From assembly GCA_022837505.1 (NCBI GenBank), contig JALHFZ010000002.1:1-64000 (forward strand): DNA of 64,000 nt, read 5' to 3'. Every line of letters begins with the position of its first letter. Positions within the stretch are counted from its first letter, which is position 1. Origin of the DNA: Synergistaceae bacterium. GTDB taxonomy: Bacteria; Synergistota; Synergistia; Synergistales; Aminobacteriaceae. This document shows, piece after piece, positions 36,007-44,260 of the stretch. A program made the translations under genes and the position numbers. The notes under the pieces were generated by a model that saw only the letters and a list, made by a program, of their open reading frames with translations, ran no database searches and was not told the DNA's origin.

Positions 36007-37080
36007 TCACCCTTCGATGGAATGCAGCCTCTCGGTCTGGTCCGCCACCGTCATGGCGTCCACCAGGTCGTAGATGTCTCCGTCGAGATACTGGTCAAGC
36101 TTGTAGAGGGTCACACCGATTCGGTGGTCCGAGATTCTGTTCTGGGAGAAGTTATAGGTCCGTATCCGCTCCGACCGGTCTCCCGTGCCTATCTGCCCTC
36201 TCCGCTCAGAGGCCAGTTCATCGTTTTGCTTCTGGAGCTCAAGATCGTAGAGTTTTGCCTTGAGATAGGCCATGGCCTTCACACGGTTCTTCAGCTGGGA
36301 CCGTTCGTCCTGGCAGGTCACAACCACCCCCGTGGGGACGTGGGTGATGCGCACGGCCGAATCGGTCATATTCACGTGCTGCCCTCCGGCCCCGCTTGAC
36401 CGGTAGGTGTCGATCCGGAGGTCCTCCGTATTGATCTTCAGGTCCACGTCCTCCGCTTCGGGGAGGACAGCCACTGTGGCGGTGGAGGTATGAATCCGCC
36501 CTCCCGCCTCCGTGGCGGGGACCCGCTGGACACGGTGAACGCCGCTTTCAAACTTCAGCTTGCTGTAGGCGCCCGCGCCGTCGATCCGGAAGATGATCTC
36601 CTTGTAGCCGCCGATGCCGGTCTCGTTGTAGTCGATGATCTCGGTCTTCCACCCCTCCCGCTCGGCAAAGCGGCAGTACATCCGGAAGAGGTCTGCGGCG
36701 AAGAGGGCGGCTTCCTCTCCCCCCGCTCCGCCCCGGATCTCCATGATGACGCTTTTTTCGTCATTGGGATCCTCGGGAAGAAGGAGGATTTTCAGATCCT
36801 GCTCCGCTGCCTCGAGAAGGGGTTCCTTCAGGGCAAGCTCCTCCTTCGCCAGTTCGTGCATCTCCGTGTCCGTGCCGTGGAGAAGGGATTTCGCCTCCTC
36901 GATCTCGAGGGACAGCTTGCGGAATTCCCTGAATTTCGACACCACGGGCTGGAGACGGGAATGCTTCTTCGCCAGGGCCTGAAGCTCCTTCCGGTCTTTC
37001 TGGAGGGCCGGATCGGCCATCTTCACCTCGGCGGCCTCGTAATCGGCCTCGAGTTCCGTAAGTTTATCGGAGTAATTCAT
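36007..37080 (-). CDS. prfA: Peptide chain release factor 1
   Basis: A 357-residue class I release factor. The stop-codon recognition tripeptide is PAT (in VQRVPATEAGGR), which assigns it to RF1 (reads UAA/UAG), and the GGQ loop is SSGAGGQHVNMTDS. Its start overlaps the stop of the DUF1385 gene (ATGA), and prmC follows. Length is normal. Confidence 0.97.
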   Translation of the reverse strand: MNYSDKLTELEADYEAAEVKMADPALQKDRKELQALAKKHSRLQPVVSKFREFRKLSLEIEEAKSLLHGTDTEMHELAKEELALKEPLLEAAEQDLKILLLPEDPNDEKSVIMEIRGGAGGEEAALFAADLFRMYCRFAEREGWKTEIIDYNETGIGGYKEIIFRIDGAGAYSKLKFESGVHRVQRVPATEAGGRIHTSTATVAVLPEAEDVDLKINTEDLRIDTYRSSGAGGQHVNMTDSAVRITHVPTGVVVTCQDERSQLKNRVKAMAYLKAKLYDLELQKQNDELASERRGQIGTGDRSERIRTYNFSQNRISDHRIGVTLYKLDQYLDGDIYDLVDAMTVADQTERLHSIEG

Positions 37081-38018
37081 TCCAGGATTTCTCCTTCAGA
37101 TGGGTGGGGTGAGAGGGACCGGCCGAGGGCTGTCTCAAGGGAGGTGAGGGCAACCTCGATCTGGCCGAGATCGGGCTCCCTCGTCGTCAGGTACTGGAAG
37201 GACATGGCGGGGGCCATGAAGAACCTTCCCCAGAAGCCTGCGCAGGATGCCCCCTTGATGATCTCGTAGGATATGCCGATGACCACCGGGAGCAGAATGA
37301 TCCTGCTGCCGATCCTCCAGAGGATTGAACCGTGCCCGGCGATGGAAAAGACGACGATGCTCACGGCGACGACGATGAGAAGAAAGGATGTGCCGCACCG
37401 GGGGTGAATGCGGGAATACCCCCGGATGCTTTCAGGGGTCATCTCCGCTCCGGATTCAAAGGCGTTGATTGTCTTGTGCTCCGCTCCATGGTAGCGGAAG
37501 ACCTGCCGGATTTCGCTCCACAGGCCGATCCCTGCGACGTAGGCGATAAAGACCGCCCCCCTGACCACCCCTTCAAGGACGTTCTTTCCTACCTGGGTCA
37601 GCCCCCAGGAGCGCATCCCAAGGTCGGAGAGCCAGAGGGGGAGGGCGATGAAAAGCCCAACCACGGCGATAATCGCAACCGCTACGGAGAGAAAGAGCTC
37701 CTTGGGAGTGATCTTCTCCTCCTCCCCCACGGCGATCTGGGCGGATTTGTTGAGCGCCCGGAAGCCGACGGACATCATCTCCACCATGGTAACGACCCCC
37801 CGGACCAGGGGGAGCTTCCAGGGCATTCTCCCGGTCATGGAGCTGTTCGTCCAGGACTGGCTTTCGATGTGCCCTTCAGGGTTCCTGACGGACAGCCCCC
37901 ATCGTTCGGGCCCTTTCATGAGGACCCCTTCGATGACGGCCTGGCCGCCTACGGGAATTCTTTCCGCTTCTCCTTCTCCCGCGAGAAAAAGGGGAAGCAT
38001 GGCGATGATTTTCTTCAT
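37077..38018 (-). CDS. DUF1385 membrane protein (YqhQ-like)
   Basis: A 313-residue protein with the family start IPVGGQAVIEGVLMKGPERWGLSVRN. Several membrane helices follow (about residues 105-135, 150-175, 205-235, 240-260). The conserved motifs YHGAEHKTINAFE and HPRCGTSFL lie in between. The family is widespread next to prfA/prmC or rpmE, and its function is unknown. Histidines and the Glu in the HGAEHK motif suggest metal or substrate binding, but that is a guess. The ATG at 38018 behind GAGGTGACC is preferred to the GTG at 38024. Confidence 0.88.
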   Translation of the reverse strand: MKKIIAMLPLFLAGEGEAERIPVGGQAVIEGVLMKGPERWGLSVRNPEGHIESQSWTNSSMTGRMPWKLPLVRGVVTMVEMMSVGFRALNKSAQIAVGEEEKITPKELFLSVAVAIIAVVGLFIALPLWLSDLGMRSWGLTQVGKNVLEGVVRGAVFIAYVAGIGLWSEIRQVFRYHGAEHKTINAFESGAEMTPESIRGYSRIHPRCGTSFLLIVVAVSIVVFSIAGHGSILWRIGSRIILLPVVIGISYEIIKGASCAGFWGRFFMAPAMSFQYLTTREPDLGQIEVALTSLETALGRSLSPHPSEGEILE

Positions 38019-38025
38019 GGTCACC

Positions 38026-38727
38026 TCAGCAATTTTCTTCGTTCAATAATTCTTCAAGGGATGTATAGGGTTTTCCGCAGGGGGACATCTCGCCGCACTC
38101 CCCGTGGATGAGGCAGGAGGGGCCGGCCGATGCGAAGAGAAGGGGGGCTGTCTTCCGGGCCTCCCGGAGAAGAAGGCGGGCGAGGTCCCGGATCTCCCAC
38201 TGAGCCCTCCGGCAGAGCCTGAGGGTGAAAAAATGGTGAAGCTCCCGGGCGTTCATGGTCATGACGAGGCGGGTAGACCAGCCGTGGGGGAGGATATACC
38301 GGGCATCCTCCTTCGGTATGCCGGCTTCCGCCATTTCGCGGTAGAGTTCGTGGGCCGACCGCACCATGGCGGAAAAGCGCCCGGCGAACTCCGGATTGCC
38401 CGCTACTGAAGGGGGAAGGATGACGTCCGGTTCCTCCATGGAGACGTACCGCTGGCTCTGCTGGCTGAAGGAGGCTATCCTGTGCCGTACAAGCTGATGG
38501 GAGGTCACCCGGCTGATTCCGTCGACGGCGAAGGTGAAGGATGCGTGTTCAAAGGGAGAATAGTGTCCGCTCCTCCACAGATGCCGGAGAAGGGAGGCCG
38601 TCGTTGCGGCCTTTTCTTTTTCCGCGAGCTCAGCCGCGGAGACGGCGCTGTAGCACAGCCGTGCCGCCGCTGCGACGACAGCGTCGGGAAAAGGTGTTGC
38701 TGCAAGCAGTAGAACGCGACATGCCAT
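38026..38727 (-). CDS. thyX: FAD-dependent thymidylate synthase
   Basis: A 233-residue ThyX, which makes dTMP using methylene-tetrahydrofolate, FADH2 and NADPH. The signature RHRIASFSQQSQRY (about residues 81-94) holds the ThyX motif RHR-x7-S. The H-bond residues in HYSPFEHASFTF and the C-terminal RLCRRAQWEIR helix with nucleotide-binding Arg residues also fit. A GGGAGG lies 7 bases before the ATG. It lies between rpmE and the DUF1385 gene. ThyX is typical of anaerobes and usually replaces ThyA. Confidence 0.95.
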   Translation of the reverse strand: MACRVLLLAATPFPDAVVAAAARLCYSAVSAAELAEKEKAATTASLLRHLWRSGHYSPFEHASFTFAVDGISRVTSHQLVRHRIASFSQQSQRYVSMEEPDVILPPSVAGNPEFAGRFSAMVRSAHELYREMAEAGIPKEDARYILPHGWSTRLVMTMNARELHHFFTLRLCRRAQWEIRDLARLLLREARKTAPLLFASAGPSCLIHGECGEMSPCGKPYTSLEELLNEENC

Positions 38728-38777
38728 AGGATAGCCTCCCCGCTGCGGCGAAGGAATGCGCCGACTGAAGTGAAGAA

Positions 38778-38800
38778 AAAAGGGGACCGAAGTCCCCCTG
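38778..38800 (-). terminator. Terminator of rpmE
   Basis: A six-base-pair GC stem with a TTCG tetraloop (minus-strand reading) at 38784-38799 is followed by six T residues. It stands between rpmE and thyX, so thyX either uses readthrough or its own promoter. Confidence 0.85.
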
Positions 38801-38804
38801 GCTT

Positions 38805-39044
38805 CTACTCCTCTTCCGTTGTTTCCCGCTGGCCGTAATTGATTCCTTCGTACTTTTTCTGGAATTTCTCGAGTCTTCCCGCTTCGGTGAGGACCCGGCT
38901 GCCCTTCTTTCCGGTGAAGAAAGGGTGGCAGGCGGAGCAGACGCTCACCTTGAGCTCCTTCCGGGTGGATCTGGTCTCGAATTTATTTCCGCAGGCGCAG
39001 GAGACCGTGCAGCTTTCGTACGTGGGATGGATTTCTTTTTTCAT
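38805..39044 (-). CDS. rpmE: 50S ribosomal protein L31
   Basis: A 79-residue L31 of the zinc-binding type, with cysteines in SCACGNKF and [11 protein letters not shown] and the family start [18 protein letters not shown] site precedes the ATG. It has its own promoter and terminator and is therefore probably a single-gene unit. The C-terminal tail is short and acidic. Confidence 0.96.
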   Translation of the reverse strand: MKKEIHPTYESCTVSCACGNKFETRSTRKELKVSVCSACHPFFTGKKGSRVLTEAGRLEKFQKKYEGINYGQRETTEEE

Positions 39045-39062
39045 CTATGGGACACCTCCGAA

Positions 39063-39091
39063 AATATCGTGAAACATAAATTTTGTCTCAA
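39063..39091 (-). promoter_or_regulatory. Promoter of rpmE
   Basis: TTGAGA (39086-39091) and GATATT (39063-39068) are separated by exactly 17 bases. The -10 is 19 bases from the ATG, giving a very short leader that carries the GGAGGTG ribosome site. Confidence 0.6.
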
Positions 39092-39157
39092 CAAACAGAG
39101 ACTTTATCACAGGAACTTCCCCTCTGCAAGGGTTTTTTCTCTTAACTCAGAGCTTCT

Positions 39158-39775
39158 TCAGATATGCATGACCCCGAGGCCGCACCGCTCATGGTGGGCG
39201 ACGGCATGGTAGGCCGTATCCCCCATCACCGCCACGGCAATCCAGCGGGAGTTGCGGACTATGGCGATCTTCGCCCCCACGCTGGCTTCAAGCATCCCCA
39301 CGGCCAGAAACCCGTCCAGGGCTTCGAGGGCGGCATGCATGAGGGCATGCATCTCATTTCTCGTCTTCTCCACTACCTCGGCGTTCAAAGACGCCCCCAC
39401 AAGGGCCCGGGTAATTTTCTGGGGAAGGTCACCGGCAAGGCCGCCCACTTCGGTGGCCACAGACCTCCAGCCGAGGGTCGCAAGCTCCTTCTTCAGACGG
39501 TTTTCCGATTCGCTCGAGGTGGTTGCCGCCAGAAGAAGGGCTGTCCGCCCGATCTGGCTGTCATCCCGGATATCTATTTTGAGGGTTACCTCCACCGAAC
39601 GGCCCGCCGGTTCTTCCGGAACCTCCCTGAGCCCCTCTGATTTTCCCCGGGAAAGATCGGGAACCTTCTCATTCGGGGTTTTTTCTTCCTTCATATCGTC
39701 GGCCTTCTCATTTTCAGCAGCAGTCTCCGTCTCTTTCCTGGGCGAAGTGAACATTTTCTTCCAGATCACAGTCAC
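39158..39775 (-). CDS. hutP: HutP-family protein
   Basis: A 205-residue protein whose C-terminal 140 residues carry the HutP-family pattern: IGRTALLLAAT, EVGGLAGDLPQKITRALVGASLNAEVVEKTRNEMHALMHAALEALDG (in parts), and the end ERCGLGVMHI. HutP of Bacillus is a histidine- and Mg-dependent RNA-binding antiterminator of histidine degradation genes; His residues of the metal site (HALMHA) are present. About 65 highly charged, probably disordered residues precede the domain and have no counterpart in the short Bacillus protein. No hut genes are nearby. GTG at 39775 is used; GTG at 39769 is an equally possible start. Confidence 0.8.
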   Translation of the reverse strand: MTVIWKKMFTSPRKETETAAENEKADDMKEEKTPNEKVPDLSRGKSEGLREVPEEPAGRSVEVTLKIDIRDDSQIGRTALLLAATTSSESENRLKKELATLGWRSVATEVGGLAGDLPQKITRALVGASLNAEVVEKTRNEMHALMHAALEALDGFLAVGMLEASVGAKIAIVRNSRWIAVAVMGDTAYHAVAHHERCGLGVMHI

Positions 39776-39804
39776 GCAGCTCCTCTCGGATTTCTTCTTT
39801 CTGC

Positions 39805-39810
39805 ATTATA
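39805..39810 (-). promoter_or_regulatory. -10 element of the hutP promoter
   Basis: A perfect TATAAT on the minus strand, 29 bases from the hutP start, preceded by a poor -35 (no TTG at 16-18 bases). It could be weak or activator dependent. A GAGAGGAG ribosome site lies between it and the start. Confidence 0.45.
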
Positions 39811-39897
39811 ATGGAACAGGAACAAAGAGTCACTTTTCACTTGAATATCGACTGTGCATTCCCGATGATACAAACATACCTCCAGGGCATCTTCTCA

Positions 39898-39926
39898 TTG
39901 AAGTACGCCCCTATGTGGCCTATACT
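39898..39926 (+). promoter_or_regulatory. Strong promoter of the TAXI binding protein gene
   Basis: TTGAAG (39898-39903) and TATACT (39921-39926) are separated by exactly 17 bases. The leader to the ATG at 40048 is about 115 bases and contains a five-codon ATG reading frame (39951-39968) without a ribosome site. The strength fits an abundant periplasmic protein. Confidence 0.75.
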
Positions 39927-40047
39927 ATAGCTGATAGAGAATTCAATAACATGAAGGGAGGCTTCTGAGGTTCACACCGCGAAGACGGTCACACAGGATG
40001 TACAGGAAGTTTTGAACACCAAATTCATTCAAGGGGGAATTATTCGG

Positions 40048-41010
40048 ATGAGAAAGAAAATGTCAATTCTACTTGCTGTGCTCATGATCATCGGACTCTT
40101 TGCCGGAGCAGCCGCAGCGAAGACCTTCATCTCCATCGCCACGGGCGGCACGGGCGGCACCTATTATCCCCTCGGCGGCGGCATGGCCGAGATCATCAGC
40201 AGAAACCTTCCCGAATTTCAGGTAACCTCCGAGACGGGGAACGCTTCGGCGGCGAACCTGAACCTCATCGGCACCCATCAGATTGAAATGGCCTTCGCCC
40301 AGAACGACGTTGCCTACTGGGCCTCCAAGGGGATGTCCCCCTTCAAGGAGAAGTATGACAATATCCGGGTCGTGGCCTCCCTCTACCCCGAGCACGTCCA
40401 GTGCATCACCATCAAGGGGAGCGGCGTTGAGGACATCATGGACATCAAGGGAAAGAGAGTCTCCGTCGGAGCCCCCGGCTCAGGAGTTCTCGGCGACGTG
40501 ACGGCTATCCTCGACGTGGCGGGGATCAAGTTTGCCGATATGAATACCGACTTCCTCGATTTCAACAACACGACCCAGCGCTTCAAGGACGGACAGCTCG
40601 ATGTGGGCTTCGTCGTGGCGGGATACCCCACCTCCTCCATCATGGACCTCTCCACCACCCATGACATCAGCCTCGTCAGCTTCAACGACGCCTTTCTGGA
40701 CAAGCTCATCGACAAATACTCCTTTTTCATCAAAGACGTGATCCCCGCCGGCACCTACAAGGGCGTGGACAAGGACGTCCCCACAGCCGCAGTCATGGCC
40801 ATGCTCGTCTGCGATGCCGACCTTCCCGAAGAGACGGTCTACCAGTTCACCAAGGCCCTGTGGGACAACATTGAAGAGCTCTACAAGGTGCACGCCAAGG
40901 CGAAGCTCATCACCCTGAAAACCGGACTGAACGGCGCCTCCGTGCCCGTGCACCCCGGCGCGGCGAAATACTACAAGGAACAGGGGATGACCGTACCCGT
41001 CATCAAGTAG
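40048..41010 (+). CDS. TAXI-family TRAP transporter solute-binding protein
   Basis: From the ATG at 40048 (AAGGGGG site ahead) the protein is 320 residues with a signal peptide (MRKK, hydrophobic core, cleavage near AAA-KTF). The mature part starts with the TAXI hallmark ISIATGGTGGTYYPLGGG, then AFAQNDVAYWA, VSVGAPGSGVLGD and the NTTQRFKDGQLDVGF segment. TAXI proteins are periplasmic receptors for TRAP secondary transporters of dicarboxylates or amino acids such as glutamate. No fused QM permease gene follows; a terminator stands directly downstream. The receptor must pair with a permease elsewhere. Ligand unknown. Confidence 0.93.
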   Translation: MRKKMSILLAVLMIIGLFAGAAAAKTFISIATGGTGGTYYPLGGGMAEIISRNLPEFQVTSETGNASAANLNLIGTHQIEMAFAQNDVAYWASKGMSPFKEKYDNIRVVASLYPEHVQCITIKGSGVEDIMDIKGKRVSVGAPGSGVLGDVTAILDVAGIKFADMNTDFLDFNNTTQRFKDGQLDVGFVVAGYPTSSIMDLSTTHDISLVSFNDAFLDKLIDKYSFFIKDVIPAGTYKGVDKDVPTAAVMAMLVCDADLPEETVYQFTKALWDNIEELYKVHAKAKLITLKTGLNGASVPVHPGAAKYYKEQGMTVPVIK

Positions 41011-41028
41011 AGAAATTCCTGTCTTCTC

Positions 41029-41056
41029 AAAAGGCGGCCCTAGGGCCGCCTTTTTT
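41029..41056 (+). terminator. Terminator of the TAXI gene, overlapping the end of the convergent gene
   Basis: An eight-base-pair GC stem (GGCGGCCC/GGGCCGCC) with a TA loop is flanked by AAAA on the left and TTTTTT on the right, so it can act in both directions. The stop codon of the convergent alanyl-tRNA editing gene (41040-41042) sits at the tip of the hairpin, so its last codons double as terminator. Confidence 0.93.
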
Positions 41057-42221
41057 CTATGAATGTACCAAGGGCTTTCAGCCAGACCGCCGCCTCCATC
41101 TGACCGGTGACGCCGTTCAGCCAGTCCGCCCTTCCTCCTCCTCTGGCCTCAAGGGAGGGAGACTCCCGGAGGAGGGAGGAGAAATCCACGGGGATATCCC
41201 GCCCCCGATAGAACAGAAAGGCCCCTCTCCCCTTCTCCGCCTCGGGAAGCAGAAGGAGGCAGAGGGAATCGGAGTGGGCCTCAGACCAGGCCCGGGCCGG
41301 GGGGGTCACCATCTCCTTTGAAAAACCCGGCAGCAGGGTGGTAAAAACCGGCATTCCCTTCACGGAAAGTTCTTCCCAGGGGAGGGCGAGAAGGGGGGCC
41401 GCCCTCTCGATGGTTTTCCTCAGGGCGGCGTTTTCCTCCCCCATCCCTGAAAAAACCTCCTCGAGTTTTGATACGGGACACCCTATACTCCTGACAAGCC
41501 TTCTGGCGGCGGCGCAGTATTCCCTCCGGAGGGCGGACCCGAGGGTGAACTTTATCTCCCAGGAGGGGGAACTTCCCCTGAACCCCGAGAGAAACACCTC
41601 CTCCACCTCTTTTGTTGAAGCCGCGTGGCTTCCCGAGCAGGCGATGAGGTCAAAATCAGGAATCCGGACGACCCGGATCGTTTCATCCTCTATTCTTCCC
41701 CAGTTTGCCTTTATCCCCGCCAGATCCTTCGCCTCGTCCTTTGAAAGCAGAAGGGTCTCCACCGGAAGATCCTGGGCTATTATGCCGTTCGCCTCATCCT
41801 CGGCGGCGAAGAGCATGGGCCAGTCGAGCTCCCCCTCCCATGAAAGGTAGATGGTGCTCTCCTCCGCTCCTATGGCCACCTTGTAGACGGCCATCCCCGG
41901 GTGGGACCTTTCGAGAATGCGGGAGAGGATGTGCTCGCCGGTATGCATCCGGGAATAGAGGGAGTGCCGTTCCATGTCCACCTCCGCCTCCACCTCCATG
42001 CCCGGAAGAGGGGTACCCCGGACAGTTTTGCCGGTGACCGCGATATTCTTTCCGGCTTTTTCGCATCCCGTCACGGAGAAGGAAAAATCCTCACCGGTGA
42101 GCTTCCCCGTATCTCCGGGCTGCCCTCCCCCCGAGGGGTGAAAGGGGTTCGGCGAGAGGACAAGCCTGTGCGTCTTTTCCTTTCCCTCGGCGGGAAGAAT
42201 GCTGTCAATGCGGGTTTTCAA
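41040..42221 (-). CDS. Alanyl-tRNA editing protein, AlaX long form
   Basis: A 393-residue protein matching the editing half of alanyl-tRNA synthetase. It has an N-terminal beta domain with NPFHPSGGGQPGDTG, the editing site HTGEHILSR (HxxxH) and CSGSHAASTKEV (CxxxH) zinc ligands, and a C-terminal DHHA1-like region ending in GGGRADWLNG-type glycines. Such free-standing AlaX proteins clear Ser or Gly from mis-charged tRNA-Ala. The C-terminal DHHA1-like domain makes it an AlaX-L. The product ends FIEKRRP within a terminator hairpin. Confidence 0.9.
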   Translation of the reverse strand: MKTRIDSILPAEGKEKTHRLVLSPNPFHPSGGGQPGDTGKLTGEDFSFSVTGCEKAGKNIAVTGKTVRGTPLPGMEVEAEVDMERHSLYSRMHTGEHILSRILERSHPGMAVYKVAIGAEESTIYLSWEGELDWPMLFAAEDEANGIIAQDLPVETLLLSKDEAKDLAGIKANWGRIEDETIRVVRIPDFDLIACSGSHAASTKEVEEVFLSGFRGSSPSWEIKFTLGSALRREYCAAARRLVRSIGCPVSKLEEVFSGMGEENAALRKTIERAAPLLALPWEELSVKGMPVFTTLLPGFSKEMVTPPARAWSEAHSDSLCLLLLPEAEKGRGAFLFYRGRDIPVDFSSLLRESPSLEARGGGRADWLNGVTGQMEAAVWLKALGTFIEKRRP

Positions 42222-42322
42222 GGAAATTACCCCCTGTTTTTTCAGAATATGAGCTTCATCTCAGCAAAGAAGCAAAATAAAAAACAAGGGCTCGCGGAAA
42301 ATCCGCAAACCCTTGACATGGA

Positions 42323-42398
42323 TGGCGCGCCTGTGGCGATTCGAACGCCAGACCCTCGGCTCCGGAGGCCGATACTCTATCCGCTGAGCTACAGGCGC
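42323..42398 (-). tRNA. tRNA-Arg (anticodon CCG)
   Basis: A 76-base cloverleaf with encoded CCA. The acceptor arms GCGCCTG/CAGGCGC pair fully, the discriminator is G, and the T arm contains GTTCGAATC. The anticodon loop CTCCGGA gives anticodon CCG, reading CGG. It is a single gene with its own promoter at 42426-42454. Confidence 0.97.
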
Positions 42399-42425
42399 AG
42401 AGGCTGCCCGAAAAGGGCGAAGCCT

Positions 42426-42454
42426 ATTCTACCCTCGAAACAAGCCAGCGTCAA
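42426..42454 (-). promoter_or_regulatory. Promoter of tRNA-Arg
   Basis: TTGACG (42449-42454) and TAGAAT (42426-42431) are separated by exactly 17 bases. A short GC hairpin lies between the -10 and the mature 5' end and may be part of the RNase P substrate. The rest of the 367-base gap up to 42765 holds no gene I can support. Confidence 0.75.
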
Positions 42455-42706
42455 GGGTTGCCCGGTTGATCGCCAGGGGGGAAAGAGCCGATGCTCCAGA
42501 TGAAAAAAGGTGATGGCCGATGTACTACTGCTTTTACCCAGAGGGCGGATTGACCCTTTCCACCGCTCTTTCGATGTGGATTTTTTCCGTTCCTTCGATC
42601 ATAATGAATGGGTCTCTCCGGCGGCTTTTTTTATTGTTGCAGACATAAACCTCAGTGCTGTTTTCTGAACAGTACTGAGAGGTCTTGTTTTTCAAAGACC
42701 GGATTC

Positions 42707-42735
42707 TTGAATGGAGGGAAGACGGCTTATAGAAA
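42707..42735 (+). promoter_or_regulatory. Possible promoter of the SLH-protein gene
   Basis: TTGAAT (42707-42712) and TAGAAA (42730-42735) at 17-base spacing. A small hairpin (arms GGTCTT/AAGACC around 42681-42700) lies just upstream. The match is moderate. Confidence 0.4.
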
Positions 42736-42765
42736 GGGCAATACATTATAGAGGAGGCTTTTATC

Positions 42766-44169
42766 ATGAAAAAATACCTGGTATCGCTTCTGGCGGTTAT
42801 TGTTTTGATGTCGGGCACCGGAGGGGTTTACGCCGGCGGCGGGGAAAGGGATGACGGAATCAAGACCTTCGGGGAGGTATTGCAGGAGGTAGGAATTTTA
42901 AGCGAGGGCAGAGCCGCTTTAAATGCCGGGGGGCACTTGAGCAGAGAAGAGATGGTGACCATCGTCAACAGGCTGTACAGGGAGAAGGCCCCTGAAAATG
43001 CCGGGGATTTCGACCCCACGGAGGAATACAGGACGTTTACTCCTCCGGAAAAAGGGACTTTTTCCGATGTGCCCCAAACCCACTGGGCGTACCGGGAGGT
43101 CGAATTCGCCCGTGAAAAGGGCATTGTACGGAGAACCTCCTCAGGCGAGTTCGGTTTGGGCCAAAGGGCTAACGCCAACGACGGAGCACTTTTCCTGATA
43201 CGAATCATGGGGTATGGCGACGAGATACTGGGAGAAAAAATCAAGTACGAAGATGCCTACCGAAGGGTTTATCTCTTGATGGACATACGGGGCAGCCATG
43301 TGAAGGATCCCTCTGCCCCTCTGCTGCGGGGGGACTTTTTCCAGATGGTTTACGATGCCCTCTGGGCCAAGACTCCCGAGGGAGTCAAATTTGCTGAAGA
43401 GGCCTTCGGATATGAAGAGGGGGTCCAGTGGAAAGCCGAAAGAATACTTGGCGGGGACAGGTATTGCTGCTATTTCGAGATGCACGACATAACCCCTGAG
43501 GAGGACAACTACCTCGCCCGCTTTATCCCCATATTCAAAACAGAGGAAGAGCTGTTTGCAGGCTATCTGGATTTCGAGCCCAACGGCATTTCCGAAACCT
43601 TCGATCTGGCCTACTACAGCAATCTCAAGGCCTACCTGTCGGATCTCAATGAAAGTGACGCATACCAGTCCTGGGATTATACAAATGCAATGCTCATCAA
43701 GATCTTGAAGAGAGAGAACAACGCCTTTGTCGAGGCCATTGAGGACATCACCTCCGGTGAAATGCAGGAGATTTCCTGGGAGAGAGTAAGAGCCCTGGTT
43801 GGTGACAGGGTGACCTTTGATTTACGGATGTGGACTCCCCACAGGGACGGCAGGGAAGAGCATACCTATCTGCACCCCTATAGGGCTGAAGGGCACGTTG
43901 CCATCGACACTTCGGAAGCTGCTTTTGAGTTTAAATATTACCGGCCGGCGGAAGAGGGGATGGACGGGGAGGATGACGCCTGTTCCTATGAAATCAAGGG
44001 GATACAGGCTGACAGGGAAACTCAGAGCAAGTTTGTGTTCAGAATAAGGATAGCCGATGACCAGTACCAGGATGTGGATCTGTTTTTTGTATTTGAGTAC
44101 GATCCGGAGGAAAAAAAGGTAATCAGAGCTGCTTCCTGCAACACGAAGGGATTCGGGGTGATGAACTGA
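42766..44169 (+). CDS. Exported SLH-domain protein
   Basis: A 467-residue protein with signal peptide (MKKYLVSLLAVIVLMSG, cleavage near VYA-GG) and a perfect GAGGAGG ribosome site. An S-layer-homology-like repeat lies around residues 98-150: GTFSDVPQTHWAYREVEFAREKGI and then GQRANANDGALFLIRIMGYG. A partial repeat precedes it (HLSREEMVTIVNRLY). The C-terminal 250 residues are acidic, rich in Asp, Glu and Tyr, and match nothing I recognise. It may attach to the cell wall or outer membrane. Its codon choice (more ATA, TTG and AAA) looks lower in GC than its neighbours, which suggests later arrival or relaxed selection. Confidence 0.75.
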   Translation: MKKYLVSLLAVIVLMSGTGGVYAGGGERDDGIKTFGEVLQEVGILSEGRAALNAGGHLSREEMVTIVNRLYREKAPENAGDFDPTEEYRTFTPPEKGTFSDVPQTHWAYREVEFAREKGIVRRTSSGEFGLGQRANANDGALFLIRIMGYGDEILGEKIKYEDAYRRVYLLMDIRGSHVKDPSAPLLRGDFFQMVYDALWAKTPEGVKFAEEAFGYEEGVQWKAERILGGDRYCCYFEMHDITPEEDNYLARFIPIFKTEEELFAGYLDFEPNGISETFDLAYYSNLKAYLSDLNESDAYQSWDYTNAMLIKILKRENNAFVEAIEDITSGEMQEISWERVRALVGDRVTFDLRMWTPHRDGREEHTYLHPYRAEGHVAIDTSEAAFEFKYYRPAEEGMDGEDDACSYEIKGIQADRETQSKFVFRIRIADDQYQDVDLFFVFEYDPEEKKVIRAASCNTKGFGVMN

Positions 44170-44226
44170 GAGGATAGGACGGTTTGCTGATACTGTGACG
44201 TTTACTGATTTTCTGGAAGGCTCCGG

Positions 44227-44260
44227 AATTCCCTCCCTTCAGCAACGAGGGGAGGGAATT
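44227..44260 (+). terminator. Terminator of the SLH-protein gene
   Basis: An 11-base-pair stem (AATTCCCTCCC and its complement, 44227-44237 and 44250-44260) is followed by TTCATCTCTTT on the plus strand. It separates this gene from the convergent mutS2. Confidence 0.75.

Noticed and set aside
39928..39937. TAG-CTGA-TAG, resembling the spaced UAG repeats bound by HutP, in front of the TAXI gene next to hutP
   Set aside because: Only two triplets, and the first lies upstream of the expected transcription start, so it would not be in the RNA.
39951..39968. Five-codon leader peptide in the TAXI gene leader
   Set aside because: No ribosome site ahead of its ATG and no regulatory codons or attenuator structure nearby.
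42323..42765. tRNA-Arg as an integration site for the SLH-gene segment
   Set aside because: The SLH gene lies on the 5' side of the tRNA; no integrase gene and no repeat of the tRNA 3' end was seen.
42534..42818. 94-codon minus-strand frame upstream of the SLH gene
   Set aside because: Overlaps the start and ribosome site of the SLH gene and has no recognisable domain or ribosome site.
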